Positions 1 through 8,855 are shown, numbered from the stretch's first letter. The stretch is DNA of 64,000 bases from Streptomyces tsukubensis (GCF_009296025.1 NZ_CP045178.1:6944001-7008000), one strand, 5' to 3'. The notes: generated by a model not told the origin, from the sequence alone. A program made the numbers and translations.

Positions 1-1
1 A

Positions 2-262
2 TCGGGCCTCACCTTCGACCACCGCTGGAACCAGGCCACTTACGCCTACTTCCGCGACCGGATCCACACCCACGCACGAGAGATACGCGCGGCCTACGAG
101 GAGACGGACCCCACTACCAGCCTGCGCCTGTGGCGGGATCTATTCGGCGACCGCTTCCCCGAGCCGCCCGAGGCGTCCTCGTCGTCCGCTACCCCGGCGG
201 CAGGTCCCAAGTTCCCGGTGCCGCCCCTGATCACCCCCACCCGGACTGGACGTGCCGGATGA
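2..262 (+). CDS. CD-NTase (CBASS cyclase), 3' end only
   Basis: Only the last 86 codons are in the window; the 5' end lies to the left. The frame stays open to a TGA that overlaps the next gene's ATG (ATGA), so the two are translationally coupled. The segment WRDLFGDRFP, followed by a Ser/Pro/Ala-rich tail, resembles the C-terminus of SMODS/CD-NTase proteins, which make cyclic oligonucleotide alarms from NTPs during phage infection. The catalytic part is not visible. The call therefore rests on this C-terminal signature plus the neighbours, an E2/E1 fusion and a SAVED nuclease, which are the standard partners of a CD-NTase. The cyclic nucleotide made cannot be told from this piece. Confidence 0.72.
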   Translation, partial: SGLTFDHRWNQATYAYFRDRIHTHAREIRAAYEETDPTTSLRLWRDLFGDRFPEPPEASSSSATPAAGPKFPVPPLITPTRTGRAG

Positions 263-2091
263 CCAAGCGCAGGCCCCCCGCTCTCAAGGCGAACCCGTGG
301 CAGCAGGACCTGCTGTCCGGTCTCAAAGCTCTTGCCGCTCAGTACCCAGCAGACCTCCGCGTCTTGGGCGGCCCTCAAATCCTGCCCAACGGCACGGCTC
401 TGGCTTCCATCTGCCTGTTCACCGCCGGCATCCCGCACGTCGAGGGCGGTCTTGCTCTGGGCGAGGCAGAGGAGTTCATCCTCTGCCTCCCGCCCACCGA
501 GCAAGTGCCTCCGCAGGTACTGACCCCGCACACCCGCTTCGCCGGCACCCCGCATGTACTGGAGGGAGTGCGCCTGTGCATCTACCTTGACGACGCCCGT
601 GAGTGGAACCCCGAAGGAGGCATCCCCGCCGTCCTGAACCGACTGTGGCAGTGGCTTACGGACGCTGCTTCCAACCGATTCGACGCCACCACCGCCCTGT
701 ACCACGCCGTCGGGGGAGTCCTCCACCGCACCGACGGCACGCCCACCATCGTTGCCCGGGAACCGGACGAGCACCGCACCGCGCACACGGCCTGGCTCAC
801 CCCACGTTCCGGTCAGCGACTCGATCTGTCCAGCCACCGGGTCAGCGAGCACAGTCAGCGCGTGCCCGTACTACCCCTCAGCCATCATCTGCCGCTGGCG
901 GCCGGTCACACCCTCGCCGCTCTCCTCGACCGCATCGACACCCTCACGCCCAACGAAACAAGAACCCTCCACCAGCCCCGACGCCCCTCATCCGCCTTCT
1001 TGACGGCCCTGACCCAAACAGCCCGCCGCAACCCCGAGGGAACCAGTCAGTACTTCGTCCTCGCCGTACCCCACCCCCGTCTCCCAGCAGAGCCTCGCTT
1101 CCTCCTGGCCGGCCGCCTGCCCACCCCGGTCAGTGACGCCCTCCGTCGCATGTCCCGCGTCCAACAAGGTCCATTCGCGCTGCCAGCCGAGGTGCGCGAT
1201 AGCGCCATCGAATGGTGTTACCTCTCCGACGAACGGGAAGCCGTGACCACTCGCCGTGACGTCCAACGACCCGTCAACGCCTTCTACGACACCCACGTTC
1301 ATCTCTGGGGCTGCGGTGGTATCGGTTCCTGGGCCGCAGAACTGATTGCCCGCGCAGGAGCCGCCCGTATCACCCTCAGCGATCCCGGCACACCCATCAC
1401 CGGAGGGCTGCTCGTGAGACAGAACTACGCCGAGGCCGACATCGGCGAGAACAAGGCGGTAGCCCTGGCCAAACGCCTCCTCAGCCTGCGCGACGACCTC
1501 ACCGTTGACATTTCCCCGTCGCCACCCTCACCCGAACTGTTCGACGCAGCCCACCAGGCCGACGTCGTCATCGACACCACCGTCAGCATCACCGCGGGAC
1601 GATTCCTCGACCTCCTGGCACGCCTCCCCGGCCGTAAAGCAGTGCTAGCTCAGATGGCCACCGACGTCACCGCGGCCAGTCATGGCATCCTCTCGGTCTC
1701 AGCCCGCGACACCAGCCACGGCCCAGCGTTCATCGATCACACCACCGGCAAGCATGTTCTGGCCGACCCCACCCTGGAGCCCTACCACTCGCTGTGGAGC
1801 CAACCACAGTCGGGCCAGGAGATCCGCCCCACGCGTGGCTGCTCCGTGCCCACTTTCCACGGATCCGCTGCCGACCTCGTCGGCATCACCGCGAGTCTCA
1901 TCACCCTCCTGGGCACGCAGATGCACCACCCAGTTTCCGGAACCCACCTATGTGCTCAGCCGCACACCGGAACCCAACCGGCTCAGCACTTCGTCCCCTA
2001 CACCGCCCACCCCGAAGACCCGCCAGCCGATCTAGCCACTGTCCCCACGCTTGACCCGCTGGGTCCGCCCACCTCAAGCGTCGGCACGTAG
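259..2091 (+). CDS. cap2: E2-E1 fusion (ThiF-type) of a CBASS system, Cap2-like
   Basis: 610 residues from an ATG that overlaps the stop of the CD-NTase. The N-terminal part (about 20-150) looks like a prokaryotic E2-like domain, with a candidate active Cys107 in VRLCIYLD and a W-rich helix after it. A linker follows, then a ThiF/E1 adenylation domain (about 340-560): GCGGIG at 351-356 for ATP, LSDPG at 373-377, RQNY..ADIGENKA around 388-400, and a late Cys528 in RGCSVP as candidate E1 cysteine. In known CBASS, Cap2 ligates the C-terminus of the CD-NTase to a target and so primes cyclase activity. No JAB protease (Cap3) is visible; it could lie to the left or be absent. The low-complexity C-terminus overlaps the convergent nuclease gene by 94 bp. 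Confidence 0.82.
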   Translation: MTKRRPPALKANPWQQDLLSGLKALAAQYPADLRVLGGPQILPNGTALASICLFTAGIPHVEGGLALGEAEEFILCLPPTEQVPPQVLTPHTRFAGTPHVLEGVRLCIYLDDAREWNPEGGIPAVLNRLWQWLTDAASNRFDATTALYHAVGGVLHRTDGTPTIVAREPDEHRTAHTAWLTPRSGQRLDLSSHRVSEHSQRVPVLPLSHHLPLAAGHTLAALLDRIDTLTPNETRTLHQPRRPSSAFLTALTQTARRNPEGTSQYFVLAVPHPRLPAEPRFLLAGRLPTPVSDALRRMSRVQQGPFALPAEVRDSAIEWCYLSDEREAVTTRRDVQRPVNAFYDTHVHLWGCGGIGSWAAELIARAGAARITLSDPGTPITGGLLVRQNYAEADIGENKAVALAKRLLSLRDDLTVDISPSPPSPELFDAAHQADVVIDTTVSITAGRFLDLLARLPGRKAVLAQMATDVTAASHGILSVSARDTSHGPAFIDHTTGKHVLADPTLEPYHSLWSQPQSGQEIRPTRGCSVPTFHGSAADLVGITASLITLLGTQMHHPVSGTHLCAQPHTGTQPAQHFVPYTAHPEDPPADLATVPTLDPLGPPTSSVGT

Positions 2092-3272
2092 CATCCGGAC
2101 AGCCGCTCGTAGACCACCAACTGAGGGTGAACCTGCGGGTGATGGACACGGCCCAGTACGATCGCGGCGGACATCGGCAGTGCGGGCAGCACATGCAGGC
2201 GCTTCAACATCTTGACCTCTGCCTCCAGTTCGGCGAAGAAGCCCCGAAGCGCCTCCGCGAAGCGCTCTAGGCAGCCGCGAGCAGCCATGATGTCCGGTCC
2301 CGTCGGCGCCCCAACCGGACGAATCTCCCAGCGACGCATTCCTCTCAGCGGCGCCGGCACTTCCTGTGCTCCGATAGCCCCCGACACGTTGATGAGCACT
2401 ACGGCCTCTCTCCCGGACGGCACATCGTGATCGACCCGTGCGGCGAAATTTGGGGCCAGACCGTCCTCCTCGCGCCACACCCACGACTCGTCCTCACGGT
2501 GCCGCTGGTAGATGTCCGTAGGCACCGTGTCGTCCAGCCGAGAACCCAGATGCACCAGCAGCGGCAAGCGTGCGAAGCCGAACACGCTCACATGCCGTAC
2601 GGCATCGCGCGTGATGCCGGGCCGTAACTGCCGTTCGATCACGCCGTCGACCAGCTGGGTCGCCATGCGGTAATACGCACGACTGGCAGTTGCCTGCGAC
2701 GCCGTGTATGGGGCGGCCTGCGATTCGCCGGGCACACCACGCAGGTCGATTTCGAGGCCATGGCGCGTGTAGGACTCCAGGAACAGCGGATATCGGTCCC
2801 TGGCGATGACCGCAGTCGCAGCGGTCTGCCGGGACAACTCCACCTGATTGCCGTGCACCGAACCCACCATCCGCACCACCGTGGTTGCGCGGTCCGAACC
2901 AAGACCCGTCACATGCCGAATCCGGTCCTCATGTTCTTGCTTGACCCGGCGCAGCTTCTCCACCGTGAACAGATCCAACCCGCCTGCTGCATCGACCTCA
3001 TCGTGCTGATCGGCGCACAACAGCATCAGATTGTCCGCATCCTCCCTCTGCGCGCGGTCCAGTGGATGCTCACCCCGTGGAGAGCGGACGCTGCTGCCGC
3101 GGCCGACGATGTGAGCCAGCTCGCCAAGATTTAGCGTTCGCCAGGACATGGAGCCCTCCAACAGGTAGGCGTTACAGAGAGCGCACCTGCCCCCACTGCG
3201 CACCCATACCTCCCGGCGTACCGGTTCGGACGGCTTGCCGCTCGCACCTCTTGTCCTGCCTTGTCTCTTCAC
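1998..3272 (-). CDS. cap5: HNH-SAVED effector nuclease, Cap5-like
   Basis: 424 residues from a GTG start with an AAGGG-type ribosome site. An HNH nuclease sits at the N-terminus: C30/C33, H54 in LAHIVG, N81 in DADNLMLLC, C86 and H90. A SAVED domain fills the rest, with its typical stretch VFGFARLPLLVHLG followed by W.WRE. In Cap5 proteins SAVED binds the CD-NTase product and switches on DNA degradation by HNH, killing the infected cell. The gene faces the cyclase/E2-E1 pair tail to tail instead of following it. One leucine codon is TTA (2625-2627, in frame), so full translation would need the bldA tRNA in Streptomyces. Confidence 0.88.
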   Translation of the reverse strand: MKRQGRTRGASGKPSEPVRREVWVRSGGRCALCNAYLLEGSMSWRTLNLGELAHIVGRGSSVRSPRGEHPLDRAQREDADNLMLLCADQHDEVDAAGGLDLFTVEKLRRVKQEHEDRIRHVTGLGSDRATTVVRMVGSVHGNQVELSRQTAATAVIARDRYPLFLESYTRHGLEIDLRGVPGESQAAPYTASQATASRAYYRMATQLVDGVIERQLRPGITRDAVRHVSVFGFARLPLLVHLGSRLDDTVPTDIYQRHREDESWVWREEDGLAPNFAARVDHDVPSGREAVVLINVSGAIGAQEVPAPLRGMRRWEIRPVGAPTGPDIMAARGCLERFAEALRGFFAELEAEVKMLKRLHVLPALPMSAAIVLGRVHHPQVHPQLVVYERLSGCYVPTLEVGGPSGSSVGTVARSAGGSSGWAV

Positions 3273-3510
3273 GGTGCCCGCCCTTCGACCCAGTTGACAC
3301 TTGCTCCTCGAAGCTATGCTGCAACGGCCACTACCTCGAGTGGGCTTGACAAACTCCGGGGGCGGTGCTGTGCGCTCCGGTCAAATCAGCGTCGTGCGCC
3401 ACAGGGAAGTCCGGGGTCGACATCAGCCCTGAGTCGGCGGGGCGCTGGTTCCCCAGCAGGACTGGGGTGGACGTATGTTGGCGGCTAGGTGATCTCTATT
3501 GGGGGCTGGG

Positions 3511-6201
3511 GTGCCAGGTCGGGATCTGCGAGCACTGTTCAGTACGAACGACCGGACGCTGGGGGCTGCGGAGGCGTTCACGAACCGGCAGGCGCAGTGG
3601 GAGTTCGCGGTGGCCGCGCTCGCCGAGCACCTGCGACATGTCAGCAACTCTGCCTTCGACCCTGAAGACCTGGAGGCTGCCCGCGACAACGTGGTGGTCT
3701 TCCATGGGATCGGTGGCATCGGGAAGTCCACGCTGTCGCGCAAGTTCGAGGCGTCCCTCGCCGACCCGTGGCAGCGCCCCGCCCAGTGGGGTGCCCCCGC
3801 ATGGGGTGGAGCGCGGATCCTGCCCGTACGGATCGACCTCGCGCGCTCCGCGAGTCCCGATTTCGAGAAGATCGTGCTCTCCGTCCGCCTCGCGCTGGCC
3901 GCTATCGGCCAGCCTCTGCCTGCCTTCGACTTGGCGTTGCGCCGCTACTGGGAGCATCAGCACCCGTGGGATCCGCTGGAGGACTTCCTCAACCGCGGCG
4001 GGCTGGCCGCCCGGTTCGGCAAGGCGCTGCCGCAGCAGATGCAGTCCGCGCTCGCCGACGTCGCCCAGGCCCTGCTGCTGCCCGGCACGGTGGGCTCCGC
4101 AGTCGGGCAGGTTACCGGGGCGCTCGTAGGAGCGCTGCGCGAGCGTCGGCAGACCGTGCGCGCGCTCGCCGGCTGCTCTCGCCTTGCCGACCTCCTGGAG
4201 AGCGAACCGGATCTGGACTCCCTCTCCTACTATCCGCACCTGCTCGCCTGGGAAATCGCCCGGGTACCGGCCGAGAAGTGGGTTACGCCGGTGATCTTGT
4301 TGGACGCCTTCGAGGAGATCGGAGATCGTACTCACCGAGACTTCGAGCGACTCCTGCAGCGTCTGGTGTGGTTGATGCCGAACGCCTTCTTCGTCATCAC
4401 CGGCCGCTCCCGCCTGCAGTGGGCTGACGAAGCGCTCCAGGGCCAGCTCGACTTCACCGGCTCCACCGCCTGGCCCGGCCTGGCCGCCCACGACATCCCC
4501 CAGGCCCGTAACGAGTTCCCCACCCCCCGCCGCGAACGGCAGATGCTGATCGGCGACTTCTCCTTCGAGGACTGCGACGACTATCTCGCCCGCCGTCTCT
4601 CCGCCGACGGCAGCCCCCTCATCAGCGAGCCCATCCGCACGGTGATCGGCCAGCGCTCGCACGGCCTGCCGCTGTACCTGGACCTCTCCGTGATGAGGTT
4701 CCTGGAGCTCCGCCGCAGCGGGCACACCCCGCAGCCGACCGACTTCGACCACGAATTCCCCGCCCTGATCGCCCGTACCCTCTCCGACCTCACCGCCCCC
4801 GAGCGCCACGTTCTGCGCTCCGTCAGCCTCTTCTCCTCCTTCGACGTGGCACTGGCGACCCGGGCCGCGGCTCTGCCGCAACAAGCGTCGGCGCAGAGGC
4901 TCGTTGAGCGTCCCTTCGTACGGGAGACTCCGTGCGGACTGTGGCCCTACCACCTCCATGCCCTCACTCGCGCGACGATCCGCGGTGCCGACGACCAGAC
5001 CGACGACCGGTGGTCTCCGGCCGACTGGCAGCAAGCTGCCATCCGGGCCTTCGCCGCCCTCGGAGAGCGGTGGAGCGGTGGCTCGGACCGTGACCGGCTG
5101 CTTCTCGTGGGCTGCTTACGTCAGGGACTGGCCATCGCCCGCGACTACCGTCTTGACCTCGGCTGGCTCACGGAGGCCGCCTGGACTTACGTCGGCGACT
5201 CCGTGTGGGAGCCGCTCGACCTGGCCGCCAGCTCTGAGAGGGAGGTCGAAGCGGCCACGGCCGCCGACGCACTGGTGGAGTTGCTCAGCGCGCTCGCCCG
5301 CCGGCAGCACCAGAACCGGTCCCGCACCGTGGAGCGCCTGGTCGCGGTCGCAGACACCGGCCTGCTGCCTGCGGAGTTGTGCGAAATGGCCGTCTACTAC
5401 CGGGCCAAGGCGCAGCGCGACCTCGGGCACACCGAGGGGTCCCGCCAGGGAATGCAGTTGGTCGTCGCCGGTGGGGGACGTCTTGCACCGAACGCCCGCC
5501 GCGGGCTCGCCCATCTCTCCCGGCTCGCCGGTGACTTCCCGACCGCTCTTGAGGCCGCTGAACACTTGGGCCGGGCGGGCCGCCACCACCGCGTCGTCGG
5601 CGACGTGCGCTGGGTTCAGGGCGACATGTCCCTGGCCGCGCAGGCATTCGGGGCGGCGCGCGCGGAGGCCGAAGAGCACGGGAAGAGCGGGGAGGCAGCC
5701 ATGTCACAGGCCATGCGTGCCTTCACCCTCGCCTTCACGACCGACCCCATCACCGATGACGAGATCGACCTCGGTGAACACCTCCTGGCCCAGGTCGATC
5801 TACGCGCCGCGGCCCTGGACATACGGATCGCAGCACTCCTGCGCGACGCCGGTACGGACGCCGGAGTCGAGGGCCGGGCACAGGTCCTGGCGGCAGAGAT
5901 CAACACGTCGGGACTGCTCTTCGTCCAGGCCAAGCTCGAGTTGGCACGCGCCTTCCACCACGCCATTCGCGACGACCAGGCGGGCGTCGCCTCCAGAATC
6001 AGCCGGCTCCGCGAGCTGACCCGTGAGGGCTACTACGCCTACTACGTCGACATCGCCCACTTCATGGCCGACCTCGCGCTCGACACCCCCTCCCGTGCGC
6101 AGTGGCTCGACGAGCAGCAGACGGTGCACCAACGGTGGCGCAGCATGGTCACCGACCGACGCGCTCTGCTCATTTCAGGGCCAGCCACCGGAGCACCGTA
6201 G
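3511..6201 (+). CDS. STAND-type P-loop NTPase with helical-repeat C-terminus
   Basis: 896 residues from GTG at 3511 (GGGGG at 3500-3504 gives fair spacing); a TTG at 3499 in the same frame is an alternative. After a short N-terminus comes a P-loop GIGGIGKST (66-74), a Walker B-like VILLDAFEE, a sensor-like ITGRSR and a winged-helix-like region. About 400 helical, Ala/Leu-rich residues then resemble TPR repeats. This order fits STAND regulators, which use the repeats to sense a ligand and the NTPase to switch. No effector nuclease or TIR domain is seen. It lies beside the CBASS locus, divergent from the Cap5-like gene, so a defence role is a fair inference but unproven. It has an in-frame TTA codon at 5116-5118. 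Confidence 0.7.
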   Translation: MPGRDLRALFSTNDRTLGAAEAFTNRQAQWEFAVAALAEHLRHVSNSAFDPEDLEAARDNVVVFHGIGGIGKSTLSRKFEASLADPWQRPAQWGAPAWGGARILPVRIDLARSASPDFEKIVLSVRLALAAIGQPLPAFDLALRRYWEHQHPWDPLEDFLNRGGLAARFGKALPQQMQSALADVAQALLLPGTVGSAVGQVTGALVGALRERRQTVRALAGCSRLADLLESEPDLDSLSYYPHLLAWEIARVPAEKWVTPVILLDAFEEIGDRTHRDFERLLQRLVWLMPNAFFVITGRSRLQWADEALQGQLDFTGSTAWPGLAAHDIPQARNEFPTPRRERQMLIGDFSFEDCDDYLARRLSADGSPLISEPIRTVIGQRSHGLPLYLDLSVMRFLELRRSGHTPQPTDFDHEFPALIARTLSDLTAPERHVLRSVSLFSSFDVALATRAAALPQQASAQRLVERPFVRETPCGLWPYHLHALTRATIRGADDQTDDRWSPADWQQAAIRAFAALGERWSGGSDRDRLLLVGCLRQGLAIARDYRLDLGWLTEAAWTYVGDSVWEPLDLAASSEREVEAATAADALVELLSALARRQHQNRSRTVERLVAVADTGLLPAELCEMAVYYRAKAQRDLGHTEGSRQGMQLVVAGGGRLAPNARRGLAHLSRLAGDFPTALEAAEHLGRAGRHHRVVGDVRWVQGDMSLAAQAFGAARAEAEEHGKSGEAAMSQAMRAFTLAFTTDPITDDEIDLGEHLLAQVDLRAAALDIRIAALLRDAGTDAGVEGRAQVLAAEINTSGLLFVQAKLELARAFHHAIRDDQAGVASRISRLRELTREGYYAYYVDIAHFMADLALDTPSRAQWLDEQQTVHQRWRSMVTDRRALLISGPATGAP

Positions 6202-6298
6202 CCGCCGTGGCGATGTGCTCAGCGGTTGCCGTTGATCTGGAGCGCTAGGACAGCCAGCAATGGCGCCGATTGCCAAGTCGTGTCTCGCATCGCAGTCG

Positions 6299-6580
6299 TC
6301 ACCGGAGAGTCGCGCGGCATTGGAACGCATACTGCGCTTCGGCGCCGAACTTCTCGGCCTGGGCCCGCATCGTCTCCGTCAGCACGGGCCCGTCGACGCC
6401 CTCGGGGAAACCGGGGAAGTTCTCGACTTCGGTCGTGGTGGTGAGCGAGCCGCCGACGAAGATGGAGCTGCCGAACAGTAGTGGACACAGCTGGGCGCGG
6501 GCGGTGTAGAGGGCGGCGGTGTATCCGGCGGGGCCGGAGCCGATGATGATGACCTCGCGTATGTCGTCTCTGCTGGTCAT
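6299..6580 (-). pseudogene. Thioredoxin reductase (TrxB/ArsT-type), N-terminal remnant
   Basis: About 85 residues match the start of thioredoxin reductase: [20 protein letters not shown] (FAD site), [24 protein letters not shown] and [14 protein letters not shown]. The match then stops in unrelated residues and a stop codon. The usual protein is about 310-330 residues, so the CxxC centre and NADPH domain are gone. It starts 4 bp after the arsC remnant, as in actinobacterial ars operons where the reductase supports arsenate reduction. Confidence 0.8.
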
Positions 6581-6584
6581 CCGC

Positions 6585-6740
6585 TCACGCCTCCTGCGGG
6601 GAGTCGATTTCGGCGATGAGGGCCTCGATGCGGGTCTTGATCTCGTCGCGGATGGGGCGGACGGCGTCGATTCCCTGGCCGGCCGGGTCTGCGAGGGCCC
6701 AGTCGAGGTACTTCTTGCCGGGGAAGATCGGGCAGGGGGC
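6585..6740 (-). pseudogene. Arsenate reductase (ArsC, low-MW phosphatase type), C-terminal remnant
   Basis: About 50 residues match the C-terminus of Ars[30 protein letters not shown] and a helical end. The N-terminal catalytic loop is missing and the sequence before CPIFPGK is unrelated, so a deletion or insertion junction lies near 6740. With the adjoining thioredoxin reductase scrap this marks a decayed arsenic-resistance operon. Confidence 0.75.
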
Positions 6741-6861
6741 CGCACACCGCCAGAGACCACCGGTAGCAGCAGGGATCCTCATTTCTCGTAGCGAGGTGAG
6801 CCGCTGGGCGCGGCTGTCGTGTCGCCGAAGGACAGCAAACGGCTCCCAGGAAGGGAACTCA

Positions 6862-7203
6862 TTAGAGTCCGCTGACGGGCTGTCCGGTGAGGGCTTGGGC
6901 GACCTGCCACAACATGCCGCCCCGCGATGCCTTCGTCAGGACAACGTCTCCAGGGCGGAGGACGGAATCGACGTATGCCGCGGCGGTTGCGTTGTCAGCG
7001 ACGATCGCCACGTCTGGCACTCCCGCTGCGCCCGCAGCGAGAGCGAGTTGCTTTGCGAGGTCCCCGCCGACCGCCACGACGAGATCGACGCCGCTCTCGC
7101 CGGCCATGCGTCCTACTGCCCTGTGGGCCTCCAAGGCTTCGTCGCCCAGTTCCAGCATTTCCCCGAGCACGGCGATCCTCCGGCCGCCCTCTGCCTCGGT
7201 CAT
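6862..7203 (-). CDS. Stand-alone MurF C-terminal (Mur ligase) domain
   Basis: 113 residues from an ATG that overlaps the stop of the C39-type gene (ATGA). The text RRIAVLGEMLELGDEALEAH, VVAVGGDLA, DNATAAAYVDSVLRPGDVVL and KASRGG matches the C-terminal domain of MurF, which binds the incoming dipeptide substrate. The UDP-MurNAc and ATP domains of a full ligase (about 450 residues) are absent, so it cannot ligate by itself. It begins almost exactly at the domain border and is coupled to its neighbour, which argues for a real gene. The alternative is a deleted full MurF, since decayed ars genes lie just downstream. Confidence 0.7.
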   Translation of the reverse strand: MTEAEGGRRIAVLGEMLELGDEALEAHRAVGRMAGESGVDLVVAVGGDLAKQLALAAGAAGVPDVAIVADNATAAAYVDSVLRPGDVVLTKASRGGMLWQVAQALTGQPVSGL

Positions 7204-7751
7204 TGGGACGCTCCGTTGTGATTGAGGGGTGCGAACGTGATGGCTCGGCCTGTGTAGGAGGGCGCGATCCGGCTCAGGGGGACGCGGTCGTTGGTCTGTC
7301 CCCATGCGGAGGGGTCGCGGATGAAGATGGTCGGGTCCGCCCTGTCCTCGAAGCCGCGCGCGAGGACGAGATGGCCACCGGCCCGGCCGTCGTCGGGGAA
7401 CTGCTCGGTCACCGACATGATCAGCGGTGCTTCTTCGAGGCGGTCGACCAGGCTTTCCGCCGCGATTGGTTCGGCTCGGGCAGGAACTCCGAAGTCGGTT
7501 GCCAGGTTGGCGATGCCGGCATGTAGCGCTCCACGTGGGGTCAACACCTCGTGCTTGACCGCGAGCTTCAGCAGTTCCGTGACTGTTGGTGCCTCACGGC
7601 CGTAGGCGAGCAGGATCATCCTCAGTGACGCCAGGCCGCACGCCCGGTTGGACCACTCGGCCCGGTCTCCCAGTGCCCACCCTCCGTGGAGATCCCATTC
7701 GGCGGGAGCGATGAGCTGTCGGCACATGGGGACGTCGTGGACACGTGGCAC
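7200..7751 (-). CDS. C39-like cysteine peptidase family protein
   Basis: 183 residues from GTG with AGGAG nine bases upstream; Met9 is an alternative start. The triad of papain-like C39 proteins can be read: C38 in RACGLASLRM, H127 in GGHLVLARGF and D146 in IRDPSAW. There is no signal peptide and no ABC transporter domain, so it is a free cytoplasmic protease or acyl/peptidyl transferase. It lies between the Ddl-like gene and the MurF-domain gene, which suggests it acts on the peptide or amino-acid product of this operon. The substrate is unknown. Confidence 0.65.
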   Translation of the reverse strand: MPRVHDVPMCRQLIAPAEWDLHGGWALGDRAEWSNRACGLASLRMILLAYGREAPTVTELLKLAVKHEVLTPRGALHAGIANLATDFGVPARAEPIAAESLVDRLEEAPLIMSVTEQFPDDGRAGGHLVLARGFEDRADPTIFIRDPSAWGQTNDRVPLSRIAPSYTGRAITFAPLNHNGASQ

Positions 7752-7763
7752 AGCGGCGTGCTC

Positions 7764-8855
7764 CTACGGTGAGACGGCAGCCTCCCGTGTTGGTGTGGAG
7801 CCGGCGAACGCGGGAGTGGGCAGGGGGACATCGTATGGCGGGCGGGTCAGGGCCTCGTGGAGCATCGCCAACACGATGTCTGTGTGAGTGAGCCCGACCA
7901 TGGCCCCGCCTACGGCGAAGTTGCTGTCACGCGACATGCCTGGCGTCGTGTTGACCTCCAGGGCGTGCACCTGGTCGGTTTCGGTGAGGATGAAGTCCAC
8001 CCGAGCGGAGCCGCGCAGGGCCATCCCATCCCACATCGTCTTGGCGTAGCCGGTGATCTCGGCCAGCAGTGCGGGCTTCAGGTCGGCGGCCCTGACCGTT
8101 ACAGCGCCTCTGGAGTCCGCATCGAGCTTCGTATCGGCGTCGTAGAAGTCAGCGTCAGCGACGTCGGTAGCCAGTGGTGGGTGGACGAGTACCGCTCCTC
8201 CGGGCAGCTCCAGCAGTCCTACGGTGAGAGGTATGCCGGGAACGTAGTCCTCGATCAGTACGGGATCTCTCTCATCGCGGGCAGCGTCCGCCAGGGCCAG
8301 CGGAAGGGCTGCCTGGTCGCGGACCAGGCTCATGCCCACGCTGGAGCCGCCGAAGGGCGGCTTGACCATTACGGGTGTTCCGGTCCAGTCCGCCGGGCCT
8401 CCTGACCACACCCACCAGCCGGGCGTCGGGACGCCCAGGCTCTCCATCACCCGCTTGCAGAGAATCTTGTCGGCAGCCACCGCCGAGGCGGCGACGCCGC
8501 TTCCGCAGTAGGGCATGCGGATGTAGTCCAGGAGTCCTTGCAGGCGTCCGTCCTCGCCGAACGGGCCGTGGAGGTTCGAGAGGGCCACGTCGTATCTGGC
8601 CAGTTCCGGGATGAACGTCGGCTCGCACGGGTCCAGGACCTTCCACCGGGCGCCGATCTCCTCCAGCGCCCCGGACAGGGCTGTCACCGAGCGCTGCTCC
8701 ACGGGACACTTCGAGTGGTAGAGCCGATCCTCAAGGCTGACCGGGCCGTAGAGCAGGGCGACGCCGATCCCCTGCCGGTCCTGCTGCCAGTCGCGAAGCG
8801 CTTGGGTCGCCTGCTGCACGGTCCTGCCGGAGCTGGTGTCCAGGAAGAGCGTCAT
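7764..8855 (-). CDS. D-alanine--D-alanine ligase homologue (ATP-grasp)
   Basis: 363 residues; the ATG overlaps the stop of the DapF-like gene (ATGA). ATP-grasp features are clear: ADKILCKRVMESLGVPTP, VKPPFGGSSVGM as the ATP loop, an IEDYV strand, then RGSARVDFIL and EVNTTPGMS for metal binding. Ddl joins two D-amino acids with ATP. A housekeeping Ddl is expected elsewhere in the genome, so this copy probably makes a special dipeptide or amino-acid amide, fed by the epimerase encoded upstream. It could instead be a resistance ligase, but no VanH/VanX partners are present. Confidence 0.75.
   Translation of the reverse strand: MTLFLDTSSGRTVQQATQALRDWQQDRQGIGVALLYGPVSLEDRLYHSKCPVEQRSVTALSGALEEIGARWKVLDPCEPTFIPELARYDVALSNLHGPFGEDGRLQGLLDYIRMPYCGSGVAASAVAADKILCKRVMESLGVPTPGWWVWSGGPADWTGTPVMVKPPFGGSSVGMSLVRDQAALPLALADAARDERDPVLIEDYVPGIPLTVGLLELPGGAVLVHPPLATDVADADFYDADTKLDADSRGAVTVRAADLKPALLAEITGYAKTMWDGMALRGSARVDFILTETDQVHALEVNTTPGMSRDSNFAVGGAMVGLTHTDIVLAMLHEALTRPPYDVPLPTPAFAGSTPTREAAVSP

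Noticed and set aside
3294..3320. TTGACA..TATGCT as a promoter of the STAND gene
   Set aside because: Spacer is only 15 bp and the position lies far from the start; kept out as too weak.
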